A stretch of 64,000 nucleotides of DNA from positions 2,852,001 to 2,916,000 of the forward strand of contig CM018691.1 in assembly GCA_009363875.1 (NCBI GenBank), read 5' to 3'. The position numbers and the translations under genes are program-made. Source of the stretch: Mikania micrantha (taxonomy: Eukaryota; Streptophyta; Magnoliopsida; Asterales; Asteraceae). Shown piece after piece: positions 1 to 12,606 of the stretch; position 1 is the stretch's first letter; each line of letters starts with the position of its first letter. The notes below the pieces were generated by a model. It saw nothing but the letters and a program-made list of their open reading frames with translations. It had not been told where the DNA came from and did no database searches.

Positions 1-700
1 TATTTTTGGCTATTTTGGAAGCCCTTGTAATAGATAGGTTTAATTTAAAATTTATTTGTAAACTGTATTTTATATTTATTTGTACATTGTAAAAATGTAA
101 TATGATCGAGACAAGACATGATAGAGATTGGAAATCAAGAGATGGCAAACCCGGAGACAAGATAAAGATCTTGGAACAAGTGGGAGCGTTACAAGATTCG
201 AGTTGATACTTGGTTTTTGTCCCATTGTGGCCCGTTTGGTTTTGTTATTGGCTCTAACAAAACCGAACATAAAAAGGGCCGAGTTACATATATTTTGTTT
301 GTGGTTATTTATGACATTTAGGATTTGATATTTTGATTTAAATGACAAGACAATCAAAATAGTTTTGAAACAAAACGACGAAATTCTAAAATAATATTTT
401 AGTAATCTCGTGAAAGGATTTTAAAATAAAGAGTTATTTTAAACGCACAGATCGGAAAAAAACTTTATAAACAACTGTCGTGGAAGTCCTTGGTAAAAAT
501 ATCCTCTTATTGAAAATTAGCCAAAATATGTAGAACGTGAACAGTTTCAAGTCGTACTTTTTTTCAAACAAAATGGATATCTAGTTCCACATGTTTTGTA
601 CACTGATGCTGAATAGGATTTTTTGGTAAATACACAGCAAATATGTCATCACATTTATAGTTTCTATTTGGCTAATAGTTAAGTGTTATATTTGTTTTAT
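1..700 (-). repeat. Degenerate Ty1/copia 3' end, copy 1
   Basis: On the minus strand, about 655 down to 480 reads as the end of a copia polyprotein: a TKHVELDIHFV motif typical of the RNase H end, followed by ADIFTK-like sequence (EDIFTKDF), with in-frame stops. The remainder, down to base 1, is AT-rich sequence that probably corresponds to the 3' untranslated region and LTR. The whole stretch is repeated at 2077-2745. The element is dead and is cut by the window edge. The LTR boundary cannot be placed. Confidence 0.7.
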
Positions 701-2076
701 AAATATGCTAGCTACGTAAATGCCTACGGGACACGATACAATTGCTTTTTTTATTATTTTAAATTTAATTTTTGTCATTATATTGATCTGTAATATTTTA
801 AATCATGGCCTACTAAAAGTCTATTTGGTTGATGCATTAGGGACTGCCCTGCATCATGATGTTGCTGGTGATCTATCTCAACATGTGACAAAAGATTACG
901 CAAATCGGCTCTCAATAGTTTAATTGGAGGTGCACATCAATTCAAATTTGATTGTTTTTATTGTAAGTTCAGCTTTTACTTTAACATAAATGATCAGGAT
1001 TCAATTTCATTTTTTGTCAGGCTTAAAAGGTGCTTTCAGATGCAATAGCTTGCACTGTTTCACCAAACCACAGATGCGCAATTTCTGTAACGAGAATTTT
1101 ACAGGTATAATTGCAATATATATGTGTATGTCTTAAGAGTATTATTTACAAAGGTCAAGCTCAACTTGTTAGAAAACTTTTAGGTTCGAGCTCGGCTCGA
1201 CTCCTTTATATTTTAATTATTTAATTTATATACTTTAATTGTTAATTTAGTATATGTTTATAATTATACTTTCCAAACTTAACATAAAATATTTGATTTA
1301 AATATATATATCATTATTTTATATATGAAAGTAATTAATTTTATTAATAAACACTTAATATAATAAAATAATTATATAAATAGAAAGCTCGTTAAGGCTT
1401 GCAAGCCGCCTCGAGCTCGATATGTAAAGCTCGAGCTCGGGCACGATTACTAAACGAGCCATATTTTTGGGCTCGGGCTCATTTAGGCTCGGTTCGGCTC
1501 GTTCGAGCTTTTTACCGATTCGATCTTTGAGTATATCATGAGCTGACTTGATTCGTTTACACCCTAACTATAACAGTTCTATTGGTTGCAGTCGATTGTT
1601 TGAGGGCAAGAAGAGCTGGGTTGTAAAGTGGTGTTGAGATCTTGTGAAGATTCAACAGTCACGATCATATTGTGTAACCAGATCTCGCGACTGGATTTGT
1701 TGATATCGTGGTAGTTCGTGGATGTTAGTTGTTTATTCTCGAAAGGTATAATCACTAACACTCTATTGTATGTTTATTCTCTTTGGTTTGCATTTGGACT
1801 CCTGGTGTGCAATTTGGTTTTGACCGGATTGGTTCGTATGGTTATTGTTTCTGCTGCGTTTAGTGATTAAATTTTTTATTAAACCCACGTACGAAGCCTA
1901 AGAGTGATATCAGGCCACTTCTGCAAACAATCAGAATAATATATTTTAATTAAGCAATCCAGTTTTATTTTGTTAAATTTCTTTTAACAAAGATTGCTTC
2001 CTTTTCGTTTGTTAAATATTGTGTTATTGTAAATCAACCTTTGGCTCGTGGTTGTGTTGGTTGTTTTTTTATCTTG
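701..2076. other. Gene-free DNA between the two copia copies
   Basis: No gene is recognised. A short open stretch at 817-922 (VYLVDALGTALHHDVAG...) looks coding-like in composition but has no identified family, start or splice context. The region also holds a GAGCTCG-rich repeat, listed separately. The rest is AT-rich. Confidence 0.5.
1150..1566. repeat. GAGCTCG-rich repeat, probable hAT remnant
   Basis: Blocks rich in GCTCGAGCTCGG and GGCTCG flank an AT-rich core. The right end reads TTCGTTTACACCC. The same layout recurs at 12607-13421 and, truncated, at about 21820-22055 and 31410-31930. The left terminus seems to be missing. Confidence 0.5.
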
Positions 2077-2745
2077 TGTTTTTGACTATTTTGGAAGCCC
2101 TTGTAATAGATAGGTTTAATTTTAAATTTATTTGTAAACTGTATTTTATATTTATTTGTAAATTGTAAAATGTAATATGATCGAGACAAGACATGATAGA
2201 AATTGGAAATCAAGAGATGACAAACCTGGAGACAATATACAGATCTTGGAACAAGTGGGAGCATTAATGATTCAAGGAGTTGATTTTTGGTTTTTGTCTC
2301 ATTGTGGCCCGTTCGGTTTGATATTGGCTTAACAAGAACGAACACAAAAAGGCTTGATTTACATTTATTTTGTTTGTGGTTGTTTATGACATTTAGGATT
2401 AGATATTTTGTTTTAAATGACAAAACAATCAAAAGAGTTTTAAAACAAAACAACACAATAATACGACGAAATTTTAAAATAATATTTTAGTCATCTCGTG
2501 AAAGTATTTTATAATAAAGAGTTATTTTAAACACTGCCTGGAACGAAACTTTAGAAACAACTGTCGTTGAAGGTCCTTGGTAAAAATATCCGCTTATTGA
2601 AAATCAACCAGAGTATGTAGAACGCAAACGGATTTAAGTCGGACTTTTTTCTAACAAAATGAATATCTAGTTCCACATGTTTTGTACACTGATACGAACA
2701 AGATTATTTGATAAATAAACTGCAAATATTTTATCAGATAGACAC
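2077..2745 (-). repeat. Degenerate Ty1/copia 3' end, copy 2
   Basis: A near-collinear copy of bases 1-700, offset by 2076 to 2084 bases. On the minus strand the TKHVELDIHFVRKK stretch (about 2690-2640) again marks the end of a copia Pol. The two copies share the sequence CTATTTTGGAAGCCC (10-24 and 2086-2100) but have several small indels, so this is not a recent duplication. It may be a second insertion of the same family or an old segmental copy. Confidence 0.7.
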
Positions 2746-4278
2746 TGGTTGCCTGTTGTGTTGGGACTCATTATTCAAGAAGCAAGTTACGCAACCAACT
2801 TGTTTTTGCAACTGTGTTTGCAACATCATGATATTCAGCCTTTGCACTTAGATCTGGATATAGTGGGTTGTCGTTTGTATTATAGTTGTAAACCTACGAT
2901 TAAGCAGATTTTGTCATTACCAAGCCCTATAAAAGACAACTTATTCCACCCTAAAAAAACATTTACGTGTGTTTATAAAACACTAAATAAGCAAACAAGT
3001 TTTTAAATAACTAATTGTGAAAACCCTCAAAAATGCAAAAAAGCTAGAAAGAAAGAAAAAAAAATTCAATATTCAATTAGTTTAGAACATACGATGGCAT
3101 TCTTAGTAGTTCATGGTAGAATTCAAATCCTGCAAGTATGGCATACTTGTGGTTGCTTAATATGAGAGATGAATGGAGAAATGGGAGTAAAGGGTAACTT
3201 TTCCCTTAGATTGTTGTGCATTGCTATTTATTTCTGCAACATGATGTCAAAGCCAACTAATAAGGATGCAGAAGAAGGGTCTTGTATAATGTATAGGCAT
3301 GTACGAGGCGTATATGGGCAATTATTGTTTGTTAGAATTTGAGTGATAATTATTGGACTTTTATATGCGTCATATAGGTTTTATACGCGGCTATACGTGA
3401 CCGATCATTGTCAAATTATTTGGTGTCAGAGAAAGTTATAAGCCTCGTATACTATACGAGGCGCAAAGGGTCAGTGGTGTGCTAAATTAAAAAAGTTGAA
3501 TTTGTGAATAATCAATTCCTAGAATAAGCGACCGTACAATATCTAACTTTAATGTGGGTCCAAAATAGGTATTTTATGCATATATATTATAATATAAACT
3601 TATTTTTAAATAAAAAAGCATATGAAATTTAAATTCAATAATAATTTATCATCAACAATTATTTTTAGATCCATTTAACCTGTTTCAAAATTTTAATAGA
3701 AGTTAATTAGTCTTTTACCCTTTTAACTCATTATTTTTTAACCCATTTAATATATCAAGTGAACAACATGAACCTCTAGTCAAACCCAATCACTCAAATT
3801 GAAGAGGCTTGGAAGCCGTTTACCCGAACCCAATCACAATTGAAGAGGTTTTCTTACTTTCTTTCGTTGTTTGATATTTTGTTTAATTGTTTAATATGAA
3901 TTATGATTGTAATGATAATCATTGAGAATGATATATTAAAAGATTGTATATTATGAAGAGTTAGTCTAACAACATTGGTTCGAAGAATACTATAAGGATG
4001 TCACAATTCGTTTTAAGATGTAAACATTATTGTGTCACGGTATATTATGTTTTATTTAGTTGCGGTAGCTTCCGCGCCAACAAGATAGGGCTCAGCCAAA
4101 GCAATACTAAGCAATCTCGTTTTTATGACCATCTTTCTTAAGCCAAAAGAGGAGGAAACCCTACTTAGCTTGTATGATTTGTGAATTTCTTATATACGCA
4201 CACATAAAAAACAAGCGTACCAAGTGGAAATCCCACTTAGGAGGTCTACACACACATACATGAATTTATTTGTTATAC
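2746..4278. other. Gene-free DNA
   Basis: No gene is recognised. An open stretch at 2749-3006 has no recognisable family. Bases 3300-3480 contain several short TACGAGGCGTAT and TATACG motifs resembling the TACGG-type palindromes at the ends of the MULE at 13.5-16.2 kb, so this may be MULE-terminal debris. The remainder is AT-rich. Confidence 0.4.
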
Positions 4279-4506
4279 TCATACATGAATTCCTGATGTG
4301 TTGTCCGTATGAGTGTCTAGACCATATGGTGGAGGATCAGGAATAGGAGGAGGTGGATACAGCGGAGGAGGTGGTGGTGGTGGAAAGTTCCTCGTAGGAT
4401 TCAACAGGTGCACAATTGTTTCCATTATATCTGGAAGTCGTTCATTAAAAGCTCGATTGATCGCGTCTGTGATCGCAGGGTCTGTTTGCGTGTTCTCAAA
4501 CGACAT
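4279..4506 (-). pseudogene. Truncated Ty3/gypsy Gag N-terminus
   Basis: The minus-strand frame from 4506 starts MSFENTQTDPAITDAINRAF and runs into a proline run before a stop at 4279. This resembles the start of a plant gypsy Gag. Its position just downstream (on the minus strand) of a Met-tRNA primer site and an LTR end supports that. A full Gag-Pol would be several kilobases longer; nothing like it follows toward lower coordinates, so the element is truncated. The frame is open upstream to 4551, but the primer-site distance and the TTTCAG just before the ATG make 4506 the likelier start. Confidence 0.6.
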
Positions 4507-4633
4507 CTGAAACATATTACACGATTTAGGAAATAGTGTTTGACTAATCAAAAATTTTGAATCCTAACCCAACGTCTACCCATTAATCTCACGTGTTATA
4601 ATTTGTTTAAGTTTTCTACAGGAAAGAGCCTTT

Positions 4634-4645
4634 GCTCTGATACCA
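4634..4645 (-). other. LTR retrotransposon primer binding site
   Basis: The minus strand reads TGGTATCAGAGC, the usual complement of initiator-Met tRNA used by plant LTR retrotransposons. It lies four bases inside the LTR edge (TGTTACA on the minus strand), which is the standard arrangement. Confidence 0.75.
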
Positions 4646-4649
4646 TAAC

Positions 4650-5800
4650 TGTAACACCCCAACCTGACTAGGGCTGACGTGTCACTATTACAGAAATCAG
4701 AACAAAACATATCCCATCTTTAACGAATTTAACCTTAAATAAGTACATAGTTTACTAAAGAAATTCAAAAGACCTAATTACATTATTTATTAACACAATC
4801 TGATTTAAACACCTTAATCTGATTATCTTCTCTTCACACATCCCCTGACTCCCATGTATACCTGTTAAAAAAAAAACAACAACAAAAGGAAATACGGCTG
4901 AGCCAAAAATTGCTCAGTAACGGAAGAACAATATTAATGATGGTGAAATTTGAAAAAGGTAAACGATTACAAAAGTGGCAAAATATAGTGGTGGCCAAGT
5001 CATCGGAAGTATTACACTATAATGATAATAAGATAACATAATGATAACGAATTTTCAGAACGAACTAACCATACGATTAACAATATCAATTAATCAGAGC
5101 GAATACTTATCAAATAATTCGTATGGTAAGGAGATACCCATTTGAGCACAAAACAAAACAATACAAATGTTGTACACAGACCCGTCGGCCTAATGTACCA
5201 AATTGTGAGCTGTATGTGGGCACACACCAACACTCACCAAAACAAAAAAAATATCCTAGGACCAGTCCATACGCCTCTTCAAAATTCAGTAGGTGCACAA
5301 TTGTACTATCAGAGTACTAAATAGAGACGCCATGAACCAGTCACACCGTCACGGAAAGTGCTACGCCATTGATGCCCCAATGACACACCGGTAGAATCAC
5401 CTACCGAAGGATCTGCTCGAGTACCGGAATCGAAACAATTTACGGGTACAACACAATCAAATATCTAAACAAAAGTCAGAACATGCGATAATGAATACAA
5501 AATTCTATAATTATATCGCATGCAAAACCAATCAGAATTAGAACTAACGGATGCTCGAAAACCAAACGGTTTAACTAAATGAAACGAATAGAACAAATGA
5601 GACAAACAAAATATACTATGAGTTATATAAACGAAATCCGTATGAGAAACGAGACATAACAGAAATACTATGAAGTGAAGGTATAAAATCCGTACCTTAG
5701 CCTTATCGGTTAGTCAGCAAATATTATCAAATGATAACGAGTAGTCTAACTCTCTGGCGATTCAAAAATCTGTGTTTTTGTTTGTTACCATGTTAGCTTT
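4650..5800 (-). repeat. Probable gypsy 5' LTR (right limit uncertain)
   Basis: The edge at 4650 reads TGTAACACCCC on the plus strand, that is, the LTR ends ...TGTTACA on the minus strand, next to the primer site. The region to the right has no gene and contains small open frames on both strands that I treat as noise. The other LTR end and the target duplication were not located, so 5800 is only a working limit. Confidence 0.4.
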
Positions 5801-7189
5801 AAGCGAGTTATGAGTTGTATATATAATCGGTTAAATTCTTAGTGATTAAAAGTTTTAATGTTAAATCGGTGAAATCAGTTTATTTACTAAGTCATTTATC
5901 ATATTTATAATTATTCTTTATTTTCGTAAACCGTAGATCTTAAACGTTTACGATCGAAACAATTTTATTAAAAACTAATATAAAAATATGGCTTAAACGG
6001 ATTTAATCTATGAAACTCCTGAATTGATAACAAAGCTTTAACTAGTCAACTTAACATTGTATTTCTTGGTGAACTGTTTAAAAAAAATATTAAGTTAAAT
6101 ATTTTTCTTTCATATGGTTTGTGAGGGTCTATAACCGGAAACCTCCCAATCCAACCCCATCAGCTTTAACCATTCCCAACTAGATCTCATTAGTAGTTTT
6201 GATAATAATTTTGTTATATATATCCTTAACTTGTCTGGCTTGCATATTTCTTTTGATTTTCGAACAACAATGGCATTTCTCAAATCATATTCCAACGATT
6301 ATTCATATACATGTACTAATATAAACTGGTTCAATTTGCCTAAGGCCATCAGACATGATACCGATTGATTAGGAACTTAACAAATTGAAAGGTTTCTAAT
6401 GTTACCTTAATTAACAGTGGAACAAAGACAGGTCGGTCGTTGAGAAGCGGTGACGATGTAAAATGAATACTACGAACGGTCGAGGTTGAACCGCTACGGT
6501 CTAAACTTCGGCACTCTTGGTGCGAGGTATCTCATCGTGGTGGTTCATGAATTTTAACCGGTGGCGTCTCGACGCGGCTATGATATCGACTATCAACCTG
6601 ATAAAGAGGAGTCTTGATAGTTGTGAGGATTATTTCAATGGTGCGCAACTTCTGGTCGAACAGAAACAAATACCATGAAGCCCTTGGTCTCCCAAAACGG
6701 TTTCTTGGCAGAAGACCGAAGTGTATGGAGACACAACAGAAGATCTTATTGATCAAGATATTTGTCAAGGAAAGTGTGTTTTGTTTGTGATATTGGTTCC
6801 AAGCAGTGAAAGAACGAACATGAAAAGATATATACAATAGGTTTAATGCTATAGGATTTAGAGTTATTAGCCTACATGTGAAAAGGTGTGTAACCGATTG
6901 TTTCCACCATCATTATTATAACTTATTGTAATTAAGTATGTAATAACTAATAATATTAATGAGTTATTTTATTATATTTTTTTTCCATCGTTTATTTACA
7001 AAAAAAATATATATATATATATATACCTACATATGTTATGAAATTGATGATGATTGATATATGGTTTCTTAAACACCCACTAATTTGACGGTTAATAAAC
7101 CAGGTCGGTATTACTATAACCTAATGTTCGGTGATTAACCTGAGTATTAACTAGTTTATAGGTTCTTGAGACTAATTATTTAATTGTTA
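5801..7189. other. Gene-free DNA, possibly rest of the LTR
   Basis: No gene is recognised. Bases 6420-6840 are less AT-rich than the surroundings and contain a minus-strand open stretch with no known motif. An (AT)n tract lies at about 7007-7024. Confidence 0.35.
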
Positions 7190-7422
7190 CATTTCTACGG
7201 GTATTATAAGCAATGTGGGTTCGAGTCTCGTCTGGAGCTAAAAAATGTTCTTGGTGAGCTAGGGGTTTTCTCAGTGTGAGTTTCCTCCTAGATGGTGTGG
7301 TGGTTCCTCGATTCGGCACTTGTCAACGCCCGGCTTTAAATGTTTTCGGGGGTTGATAGCGGTCTGTGATCGCAACGTGTGGGTTGTTAGGTCCAAAGAC
7401 TCCTTTAGCTGTTCAAAAAAAA
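7190..7422 (+). repeat. tRNA-derived SINE-like element
   Basis: It contains a polymerase III B-box-like GGGTTCGAGTC near 7220 and ends in GTTCAAAAAAAA (A tract to 7422). A minus-strand relative at 43101-43340 shares the GGGTTCGA box, a GTGAGCTAGGGG block and the GTTCAAAAAAAA tail. The left border is approximate, and no target duplication was confirmed. Confidence 0.5.
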
Positions 7423-7523
7423 TCTAATCCGACCCCTGGGCCAAGGTCATAACAAAACTAACCACGTGGAATAATCAATATCCCAAACGCAACCCTTGAG
7501 GCCAGAATCATGCCTTTTCTTTT

Positions 7524-10500
7524 ATGCGTCACAGAATCAACACATTCATCGTACCTGCCCCTTTTTTCATTGAAATGCTTCTTCCAGCGTGCATCAGGCA
7601 CATTCACAAACCCTCACGCTGGAATCACATTCCTGCAATCAATCTCAGAAACAGACGCCAAACTGTTGCGAATTTTAGGGCATCTTCAATTTCGACTGCT
7701 TCCACCGCAGAGGCGACCAGTGTTATGGCTCAAGATGGACCGACAATTCAGCATCCTTTGCAGGTTTACTACTAATCCTTATTGATTGCACGGTTTGATT
7801 CTGGTATCTTGATGTATTTGATGTCAATTTGTATCTGCTCGTTGGTCTGTGTGTATATGTTTGATTTAAGGTTTTGCGATTGCGTTGTTCCTGTTTTTAG
7901 GATAGTGAAGTAGCTTGTAATTGAATGATTCTGTGTAAAATGATGAAACGATTCGGTTTATCAAAATTTGAAATAGTCAGTTTGAAGACAGAAGTCGAAT
8001 TTGTGGATTTTTTGATCTAGAGATGTTTAGAAATGGAAACACTAAGAAATTGTGAGATATTGGCTTGCTTTGAGCGATTGGATTGAAGGGTAATGCTTAT
8101 TTGGTATAATATCTTGCGAATGCGAATGATTTTTATTTCCATCAGACCATCAACCTGATTGAGTACTCAAATTTTATAATTTTCATAAGAATTAGTAAAA
8201 TACTAATAGTTTGGAAACTCTGCATAGGCATGCCACATAATTTTGTGAGTTCTTAAACTATATCTTGGAAGTGTTTGAATGCATGCCATAAAACTTCATT
8301 CGGGTGATTGCAACAAAATTTTGTTGAGACCATTCATATTTTCTCTATCTAACAATAGTTTTGATTATGTTCAAATGAGAAATACGAAAACAAAGAGATC
8401 ATAATGCTGCCTCCTCTATTATTTAGGTCTGTAAAGGGATCACTAGATTTCATGTTTCAGTTATTTGTAAGGCCCTAAAAACACAAGATTACTAATATTG
8501 TTTTAGGACATGATGTTAATGTTTTTGGTGTGCTAGGATTATTGTCATGAAAAAAGAATTGTTAGCCTAAGTTTGATTCTAGGGTTAGACACACGTGTTT
8601 TCCATCCCTTCCTTATGTGTATCCAAAGATAATGCCATGTTCATTTTTCCAATTATGCACTAATGTAGATGGTGTTTGGTGTGAACGAATGGAATGGAAC
8701 AGTCATAGGGAACCCGTTTGAAGCGAACTGGAATGAAATTCATAGTGATAAACACACTTGTTTGGTTGGCATGAAACACAAGGGATTGTTACTCATGTTT
8801 CCTTTGATTTCATGTTTAATTTCTCAAGTAAATCTTATGAAAATAGAACATAACTATTGATAATTGTCTAAATTATAGCTATATCATTGTTGCACAACCA
8901 ATAGTAATAACTGATGGTAACAATTTAAAAATAATAATATATAACAGCAAGGGTATTTAGTATTCCATCCAAATAATCCTTTGAAATTAAATTTGTTGGA
9001 AATTTGGAATTTTGATCATTCCATCAATATTGGTAAAAATGGTAAATCCCTTTATACAAGGGAATTGATCCTTTTAATGGAATTCCATATGCAAGGGGGT
9101 AACCAAACATGCTTTCAAATTTAGTGAAATGAAATTTATGGTTTCATGTCACATGATCACCATTATCCTTTGAACCAAACACGACCCAAGGGAACACTTT
9201 TGAATAGAATTTGATCGTTGTTTCTTAGAATCTAATGGATATGTAAAGAATATTGGTAATAGGATTATTGTACCTATGGTTAATGGTTATATAGAATCAC
9301 ATCTTAAAGTCTATGATCTTTTAGGCACCAGTGCACCATAACTTTGGATTGTCATTGTTTAGAGCAATTTATTAAAGTAGAACTATTGAGTATTGATGAA
9401 ATGCTATGTGTTTTTTTTTTTTGTATACGATACAATTATTTATTCTATGCTTTCTTTTTTTTTTTTTTTTTATGTACTTGTTCATGTGATTTTTCATTAC
9501 AAAATTATGTCATTAACTGCAGGTTTTAGTTTGTTTTGTTTATGCTCTTTATCAAGCAATTCTCTTTTTGATTTCTCTCAACAACCCCCATACCCTCTAA
9601 AATCCCACCCATAGCAAAGCTATTGGTAGGGTATGGGAGGATAGAATGTTGGCAAACCCATCCTTTTTGATCTCTTCTTTCAGTTAATTCGTTTGACAGG
9701 ACATTGTTATAAGCATTTTATATCTTTTTCATTGTTTAATTTAATAGGACTCATGGTTCTGTGAGTCAAATAGCTTGTTATTTAAATTTTTAGACGCTAT
9801 ACACACATACAGTTATGAACAGAAATTGCAGCCCATATCTAATCAGTCAAATTATTATAGTGAATGATAGAACCTTATTAGGGTAGCGCCTGTGTAGCAT
9901 TACCTCTTTGTTAAAAAGAGACTAACGTGATGTTTAGACATGCATTTTGAAAGTGATGATAGTAAAGAATTTAAATCCGATAGTTAGAGATGGTGCTTAA
10001 ATGGGCCTTTTTGGAAGCGATTATGTGATGGTTAAATAACTAAAAATGAATAATCTGTTATAGTAGGAGATGTTATTTAAATGTGCATCCGTTGGTTGAA
10101 ATTTTAATAACTAGTTCTGATTATGCAATGAACTAATACATAAAACAATCAAAAAAGACATTCTTATGCAATTTTAAGTAAAAGTTTTATAATTTAGGTT
10201 AAAAAAGGTGGTAAATTGGTAATTTTATCTAACCGTTGATTTTTCCAGGTCGCAAAACGCTTAGAGAAATTCAAAACAACAATTTTTACACAAATGAGTT
10301 CACTTGCCATAGAACATGGAGCAATTAACTTGGGTCAAGGATTCCCAAATTTTGATGGACCTGATTTTGTCAAAGATGCAGCCATTCAAGCTATAAAAGA
10401 TGGAAAAAATCAATACGCTCGCGGGTATGGTGTACCGGATCTCAATTCAGCTATTGCATCCCGTTTCCATAAAGACACCGGACTCACAGTTGACCCGGAA

Positions 10501-11400
10501 AAAGAAATAACTGTCACTTCCGGTTGCACAGAAGCCATTGCTGCAACTATTTTGGGGTTGATTAATCCTGGAGATGAGGTAATTGTTTTCGCCCCCTTTT
10601 ATGATTCTTATGAAGCCACTTTATCAATGGCGGGTGCCAAAATTACATGCATAACTCTACGCCCACCCGATTTTTCTCTTCCAATCCAAGAACTAAAGTC
10701 CAAACTTTCCAAAAATACCCGCGCAATTCTCATGAACACTCCACATAACCCGACGGGCAAAATGTTTACCCATGAAGAACTTGATCAAATTGCATCCTTA
10801 TGCATTGAAAACGATGTTTTGGTCTTTAGCGATGAGGTTTATGACAAGTTATCGTTCGAGATGGATCATATTTCTATAGCTTCACTCCCCGGGATGTATG
10901 AACGAACTGTAACTTTAAACTCTTTGGGAAAAACATTTTCATTAACAGGCTGGAAAATCGGGTGGGCCATAGCCCCAGTCCACTTGATTTGGGGGGTTAA
11001 ACAAGCCCATTCTTACCTTACTTTTGCCACATCCACACCTATGCAATATGCTGCTGCTGCAGCTTTACGGGCCCCGGATTCTTACTATGAGGAATTAAGG
11101 AAAGATTACAAGGCGAAAAAGGAGATTTTGGTGTCGGGTTTGAAGAGTGTGGGGTTTAATGTTTACCCGTCAAGTGGTACCTACTTTGTGGTGGTTGACC
11201 ATACCCCATTTGGGCTTCCTGACGACGTGTCGTTTTGTGAGTACTTGATCAAGGAAGTCGGTGTCGTGGCTATCCCGACAAGCGTGTTTTATCTGGACCC
11301 GAATGAGGGTAAGAATCTGGTGAGGTTTACGTTTTGCAAAGATGAGGAAACACTTAGAAATGCCGTTGGAAGAATGAAAAAACGATTAGCGCCTAAATGA
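7524..11400 (+). CDS. PLP aminotransferase, kynurenine/glutamine transaminase type
   Basis: Two exons, 7524-7763 and 10249-11400, join in phase 0 (CAG/gttt ... ttccag/GTC) to give 463 residues. Fold-type I class-I/II aminotransferase: it moves an amino group from an amino acid such as kynurenine or glutamine to a 2-oxo acid using pyridoxal phosphate. Visible motifs are NTPHNPTGK (N247), FSDEVYDKL (D275, Y278), SLGKTFSLTGWK with Schiff-base lysine K308, and VRFTFCK with the substrate-carboxylate arginine R439. The sequence closely follows Arabidopsis At1g77670 as I recall it. Residues 1-67 are Arg/Ser/Thr-rich with few acidic residues, like a plastid or mitochondrial transit peptide. A second Met at 68 would give a cytosolic-type start. 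The start at 7524 was chosen because it is the only upstream ATG in frame with the splice; the ATG at 7510 is out of frame. Intron 1 is 2.5 kb and carries a MITE. Substrate specificity is inferred from the family. Confidence 0.93.
8671..9185. mobile_element. Probable MITE in aminotransferase intron 1
   Basis: The left end reads GGTGTTTGGTGTGAACGAATGG. The right end, complemented, reads CGTGTTTGGTTCAAAGGATAATGG. These are imperfect terminal inverted repeats around an AT-rich, non-coding interior. Target duplications were not identified. Bases 34730-34810 carry similar CCAAACATGATAATGGAATGG sequence, suggesting a family. Confidence 0.4.
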
Positions 11401-12606
11401 TGCTTACACGCGATCGCGAAGTAGGTGTTTGTTTTGTTGTGATGTCTTCACGTTATGTGTATGTATTGATCTGTTTTTATGTATTTGATTCAGATATTTA
11501 AGATCTAAAACTGATAATTAGTCTTTAATAAATCCTTAGATTATGCCATTTTTCTGCAGATGTGTTTGAGAAGTTTTAATATTTGGTGAAATGTGTTTTG
11601 TTTTATCTTCTATACTACGCATCTCTTATAGTTTAAGTTGGGATGTTGTGTTATCATCATGAAGCAATCTTTTATTTTCTTGTGGAGTTCATTCTTCTTG
11701 ACCGACTCTAACAAGATGCGAGGAAAAACCAAACCGTTAACCGATAAAACCGAACTGACATTAAACAAACATCGGTTACGGTTTTGGTTTTGTACCTTTG
11801 GTACATTTTTGATACAAATTTATCACTTCTTGGCATTTTTGATACATTTGATATTTGTTAATAATTAAAGTCACTTTTAATTATCTATTAAATTAAAAAA
11901 TTGTTTTTGTTATGGTTATCACTCAAGATCGAACAATGTAAATCTTTAAAATAACCCAATATAAGTGTTATGTTTTTCACTATATAATAGGTGTTATATT
12001 ACTGTATATATGTACAGAGAATGGTTTTGTAGAAAACATTCATTTTCAATAAAACTTAGAAGACTAATCATGCTATTAGCAATCAATTTTTTTCATTTAT
12101 TTTTATTATAATGTTAAAAATGTTAACAAAAAGGAAAAGAATAAAAATATACGTGATTCATTATATTACATGCATGTAATATATAGTTTTTTAAGTTTAT
12201 TGGTTAGTAAGAGTTTTTCTTAATTTTTTTTAAAACGAGAAGTTTGTTTTTGAACCCTTCTTTATGTATGTGTGTTTGTGTGTAAGAATGTATTCAAATA
12301 ATAAATAAATAAATATGTAAAATTAAAAAAAAAATCAGTTATACAGTACATAAAAGTAATTTTCAGTTAAAGTAAATGTAATCTATTTTGGTTCTTTCAA
12401 ACATGCGATCGTAAACAATTATTTTAATTTTTAAATAATATTAGTTATCAATTTAACATTCTCCTCCTACCTCAAGTTCTTATTTTTTAAATAAAATTTT
12501 AATATAAAGTTTTTTTTTTGAACGACTAATTTGAAATACTGATGAATATTTCTTTCTTCTCTTCAAAATCAAACATCAATTGCAACGATTTGATATAAGA
12601 CTATGT
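11401..12606. other. Gene-free DNA downstream of the aminotransferase
   Basis: The 3' untranslated region of the aminotransferase probably occupies the first 150-250 bases. Beyond that I see only AT-rich sequence and no gene. Confidence 0.5.

Noticed and set aside
2034..2456. 140-residue minus-strand frame
   Set aside because: It falls in the AT-rich copia LTR-like copy, with low-complexity composition and no domain.
6532..6837. 101-residue minus-strand frame
   Set aside because: No motif, no splice context and no similarity I can name; not enough support for a gene.
7510..7785. 91-residue open frame overlapping exon 1 of the aminotransferase
   Set aside because: It is out of frame with the splice into exon 2; the frame from 7524 carries the conserved join.
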